Assembly: GCA_041648155.1 (NCBI GenBank)
Contig: JBAZPL010000001.1
Span: forward strand, 1 to 53,332
Length of the DNA stretch: 53,332 nucleotides
Source: SSS58A sp041648155
GTDB taxonomy: Bacteria > Krumholzibacteriota > Krumholzibacteriia > Krumholzibacteriales > Krumholzibacteriaceae
Direction of reading: 5' to 3'
Shown here: positions 50,863 to 53,332 of the stretch, one piece after another
Layout of the letters: every line of letters starts with the position of its first letter
How positions within the stretch are numbered: the stretch's first letter is position 1
The notes under the pieces: model-generated
What the model saw: only the letters and a program-made list of their open reading frames with translations
The model's database searches: none
Told to the model about the DNA's origin: nothing
Position numbers and translations under genes: made by a program

Positions 50863-52390
50863 TCCCGTAGAGCGACCATTTGCCGGCGGCCCTCTCGAGC
50901 GCGAATCCCTCGGGGGCGCTCCCGCCCCTGATCAGAAGGTAATCCATGTCGCGGTACCTGCCGTCGTAGGCGTTCCCTTTTCCGACCCACTCGAGATACC
51001 AGGGGATTGCGCGGCCGCCGGCGGTCTTTCGTATCGCGCTAAAACGGTACTCGGCGACCCTGGATGTTGCGATGCCTTTCTCCCATACGATGTAGTAGCT
51101 GGGGAAATGGATGAAGACCGTCCGTCCCCGGTATGCATAATCATAGACGAGCCCCGCGAGCTTCCCGTCGTTTCCGGAGGGGCGCAGAAAGGCTCTGTCG
51201 AAACCGGCATTCTCCTTGTTGAAATCGATAAAATAATCGGTCCAAAGGGCATAATGGAGGAGACTGATCGCGACGATGCCGGCGACGGCGGCTCGATGGA
51301 GTTTCTCCGGCGCGCGCATGCCCGCGTAGATGACGAGCGCGATGAGCAGGAGCGAGGAGAATCGTTCGTAGAGCACCGATTGGCGCGGGATTTCATTGGG
51401 CAGAAGCAGGCAGCAGAGAAACGCTCCGAGAATGAGCGGGGGCGGGAAGCCGAAACGCGTTCTTCCTGCCCGGATGCGGTCGCGAAAGAAAAGAACGACC
51501 GCGGGAACGACGATGCTCAGCGAAAACACCACGGCGATGAAATACCCTCTCGCCCCCACGGAGAGATGGTAGTTGTCGAAGAGAAAGATCGATTTCCGAT
51601 GAATGACCGACTCGAGATAGGAATTCCTATAATATTCTGAAAGAAACTGCAGGATTCCGGGACCGGGATAGCCCCTCATTTCTCCCCGCCACCATCCGGC
51701 AAGCAGGACGACGAGCGGCAGCGAGGCAAGAAGGCGCCCGGGCAGTGCGCGAAAAATCCGTCTGCTGTCGGGCGCCGGGGCCAGAAACGGGAGGAGGAGA
51801 CAAAAGAGCGCCGCGAGCAGGTGGACGAAGTATATGAAGACGAGGAAAGCGGCGGCCCAGAGAATTCGAGAGGCGCCCGCGAGCCCGCGCGCATCGAAGA
51901 TGAAAAAATAGCAAAAGAACAGCACGAGTGGAATCGCAAAGAAGAAGCCGACGAATCCCCAGCTCACGTTAAAGTTGTACAGGAGGAGAAAGGACAAAAG
52001 CGAGAACCAGGGATTGCCGCCGAGTTTCCTGATGATGAGATACACGGACACGGGGAGCAGGATTGCATAGAGCGCAAGGTATACCCTGTTGGCGAACTCC
52101 GGCGAGGGAAACAAAGCGAGGCTGCAAAAGATCGGGTGAAACGAGTTCGGCTTCAGAAAGACGTCGACGCTGTAATAGTCGGCAAAGCTGTTCGAAGGCT
52201 CTCCGATGTAGCGGACGATCGTCGCCGCGGCGAGATGATTGGGGATATCGGTGAATGGATAGAGACGGGTGGATAGGATGAGTATGAGGTGGAGGGCGAT
52301 GACTCCCATGAAGATCGCGCAGAAAAGACGCTTTTCGCGGGGAGTCGAAACCATCTTCACCTGTTTGTCCGCTCCCTGCTCACGAAACAT
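50843..52390 (-). CDS. Large polytopic membrane protein, GT-C-like
   Basis: 515 residues, about eleven hydrophobic segments. The first periplasmic loop has YPFTDIPNHLAAATIVRY, a motif seen in predicted GT-C glycosyltransferases. A soluble C-terminal domain of about 110 residues follows (AGLVYDYAYRGRTVFIHFPSYYIVWEKG), which might bind acceptor. The function is not clear. Its start overlaps the nadA stop by 11 bases, so it is probably cotranscribed; an internal ATG at 52354 is an alternative start. Confidence 0.7.
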   Translation of the reverse strand: MFREQGADKQVKMVSTPREKRLFCAIFMGVIALHLILILSTRLYPFTDIPNHLAAATIVRYIGEPSNSFADYYSVDVFLKPNSFHPIFCSLALFPSPEFANRVYLALYAILLPVSVYLIIRKLGGNPWFSLLSFLLLYNFNVSWGFVGFFFAIPLVLFFCYFFIFDARGLAGASRILWAAAFLVFIYFVHLLAALFCLLLPFLAPAPDSRRIFRALPGRLLASLPLVVLLAGWWRGEMRGYPGPGILQFLSEYYRNSYLESVIHRKSIFLFDNYHLSVGARGYFIAVVFSLSIVVPAVVLFFRDRIRAGRTRFGFPPPLILGAFLCCLLLPNEIPRQSVLYERFSSLLLIALVIYAGMRAPEKLHRAAVAGIVAISLLHYALWTDYFIDFNKENAGFDRAFLRPSGNDGKLAGLVYDYAYRGRTVFIHFPSYYIVWEKGIATSRVAEYRFSAIRKTAGGRAIPWYLEWVGKGNAYDGRYRDMDYLLIRGGSAPEGFALERAAGKWSLYGRTAPFP

Positions 52391-53291
52391 CGAGCATCGC
52401 GAGGATCGCCCGGCGGGCGCGGTCGGCGACCGCCGGCGCGACGGCGATCACGGGCCCGAGCGACTCGAGCGACTGCGCGACCTTCTCGAGCGTGATCTTC
52501 TTCATGTTCGGACAGAGCGCGTGCTTCGTGGCCGCGAAGAACACCCGATCGGGGAATTTCTTCTGAAGGCGATGGACCATTCCCGTCTCGGTGCCGACGA
52601 CGAATTCGCGCGCGAGGCTCCTCTCGACGTAGGCGAGCATTCCCCCCGTGCCGAGCACGGCGTCGGCGATGGATGCGACCGCCGGATTGACCTCGGGATG
52701 CACCATGACGACGGCGCCGGGATGAATCCTGCGCTGCTCCTGAATATGCTCGGGATGTATCTTCTGGTGCGTGGGGCAGTAGCCCTGCCAGAGGATCAGC
52801 TTTCTTCCGGTCTGCTCGGCCACCCAGCCCCCGAGATATTTGTCGGGGCCGAAGATGATCGGCTTTCCCTCCGGCACCGCCTGAACGACGCGCATCGCGT
52901 TCGCCGAGGTGCAGCAGATGTCCGTTTCCGCCTTGACCTCCGCGGTGGAGTTCACGTACGTGACGACGACCGAGCCGGGATGCTTCTTCTTGAGCGCGAC
53001 GAGGTCCTCCGCGCGCATCATGTCGGCCATCGGGCAGCCCGCCTTCGGCTCGGGGAGAACGATCGTTTTCTCGGGAGAAAGGATGGCCGCGGTCTCGGCC
53101 ATGAAGTGCACGCCGCAGAAGATTATCACCTTCTCGCTCGCCGAGGCGGCGAAGCGGCTCAGATCGAGCGAGTCCCCGAGCCTGTCCGCGACGTCCTGGA
53201 TCTCGGGCGGCTGGTAATTGTGCGCGAGGATGATCGCGTCCCGCTCGGCCTTGAGCGCCAGTATCTTTTCGACGAGCTGTCGTCTCGGCAT
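52380..53291 (-). CDS. nadA: Quinolinate synthase NadA
   Basis: 303 residues. It makes quinolinate from iminoaspartate and dihydroxyacetone phosphate, the first committed part of NAD synthesis. The three cluster cysteines are at 86 (GCPMAD), 172 (YCPTH) and 260 (LCPNMKK), and the substrate-binding HNYQPPEIQDVAD and FCGVHFMAETA blocks are complete. The ATG at 53291 fits the family N-terminus. No nadB or nadC is seen in the window. Confidence 0.96.
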   Translation of the reverse strand: MPRRQLVEKILALKAERDAIILAHNYQPPEIQDVADRLGDSLDLSRFAASASEKVIIFCGVHFMAETAAILSPEKTIVLPEPKAGCPMADMMRAEDLVALKKKHPGSVVVTYVNSTAEVKAETDICCTSANAMRVVQAVPEGKPIIFGPDKYLGGWVAEQTGRKLILWQGYCPTHQKIHPEHIQEQRRIHPGAVVMVHPEVNPAVASIADAVLGTGGMLAYVERSLAREFVVGTETGMVHRLQKKFPDRVFFAATKHALCPNMKKITLEKVAQSLESLGPVIAVAPAVADRARRAILAMLDVS

Positions 53292-53332
53292 GAAGCTCCG
53301 TGGGCGTCCCGGGCGTCAGGACGAAGGCCCGG

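Overview
The window is a high-GC chromosomal segment centred on a replication origin. It comes from a diderm (Gram-negative type) bacterium: it encodes a DcaP-like porin, several lipobox proteins, an LpoB-like activator and an outer-membrane barrel. The core order rpmH-rnpA-yidD-yidC-jag-mnmE-mnmG-rsmG-parA-parB on one side of the origin and dnaA-dnaN-recF-DUF721-gyrB-gyrA on the other is a widespread ancestral arrangement, so it does not identify the phylum. The mixture of bactofilin, non-pyrrolysine MttB, exported TldD/TldE and Asp-rich secreted proteins fits an uncultured lineage better than a familiar model group, but I cannot name it from this sequence. Almost all genes left of about 26 kb are on the minus strand and most genes to the right are on the plus strand, as expected if replication starts between rpmH and dnaN.

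Layout, left to right. 1-7.2 kb: a secreted Asp-rich protein cut by the window edge, a SAM methyltransferase whose 5' end is unresolved, and a five-gene YbhGFSR-like efflux operon (HlyD lipoprotein, two ATPases, two permeases) in which every junction is an ATGA overlap. 7.4-10 kb: PolX-type polymerase and an Hsp20 chaperone, both on the plus strand. 10-13.6 kb: an exported TldD/TldE-like pair. 13.8-16.9 kb: bactofilin, an M23 envelope peptidase, ParB and ParA. 16.8-18.7 kb: a beta-helix lipoprotein, then a non-coding stretch with parS sites and tandem repeats. 18.7-26.0 kb: rsmG, mnmG, mnmE, jag, yidC, yidD, rnpA and rpmH. 26.0-28.3 kb: the origin region on both sides of dnaA. 28.3-37 kb: dnaN, recF, a DUF721 protein, gyrB, gyrA and hflX. 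37-41.5 kb: a membrane glycosyltransferase-like protein, an M20 peptidase and an M49-like lipoprotein.

41.8-45.5 kb holds the most interesting accessory locus. It contains a corrinoid protein, a homocysteine S-methyltransferase module, a MetH-type reactivation module and an MttB-family methyltransferase in one operon. Together they look like a methionine synthase taken apart, with the folate module replaced by MttB, so the methyl donor may be a quaternary amine. 45.6-49.3 kb carries envelope genes (LpoB-like, COG3014-like TPR lipoprotein, YcfL-like lipoprotein, a small barrel with an in-frame TAG). 49.4-53.3 kb carries a DcaP-like porin, another polytopic membrane protein and quinolinate synthase NadA.

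I saw no rRNA, tRNA, CRISPR array, transposase or prophage gene. Promoters, terminators and boxes listed here were found by eye.
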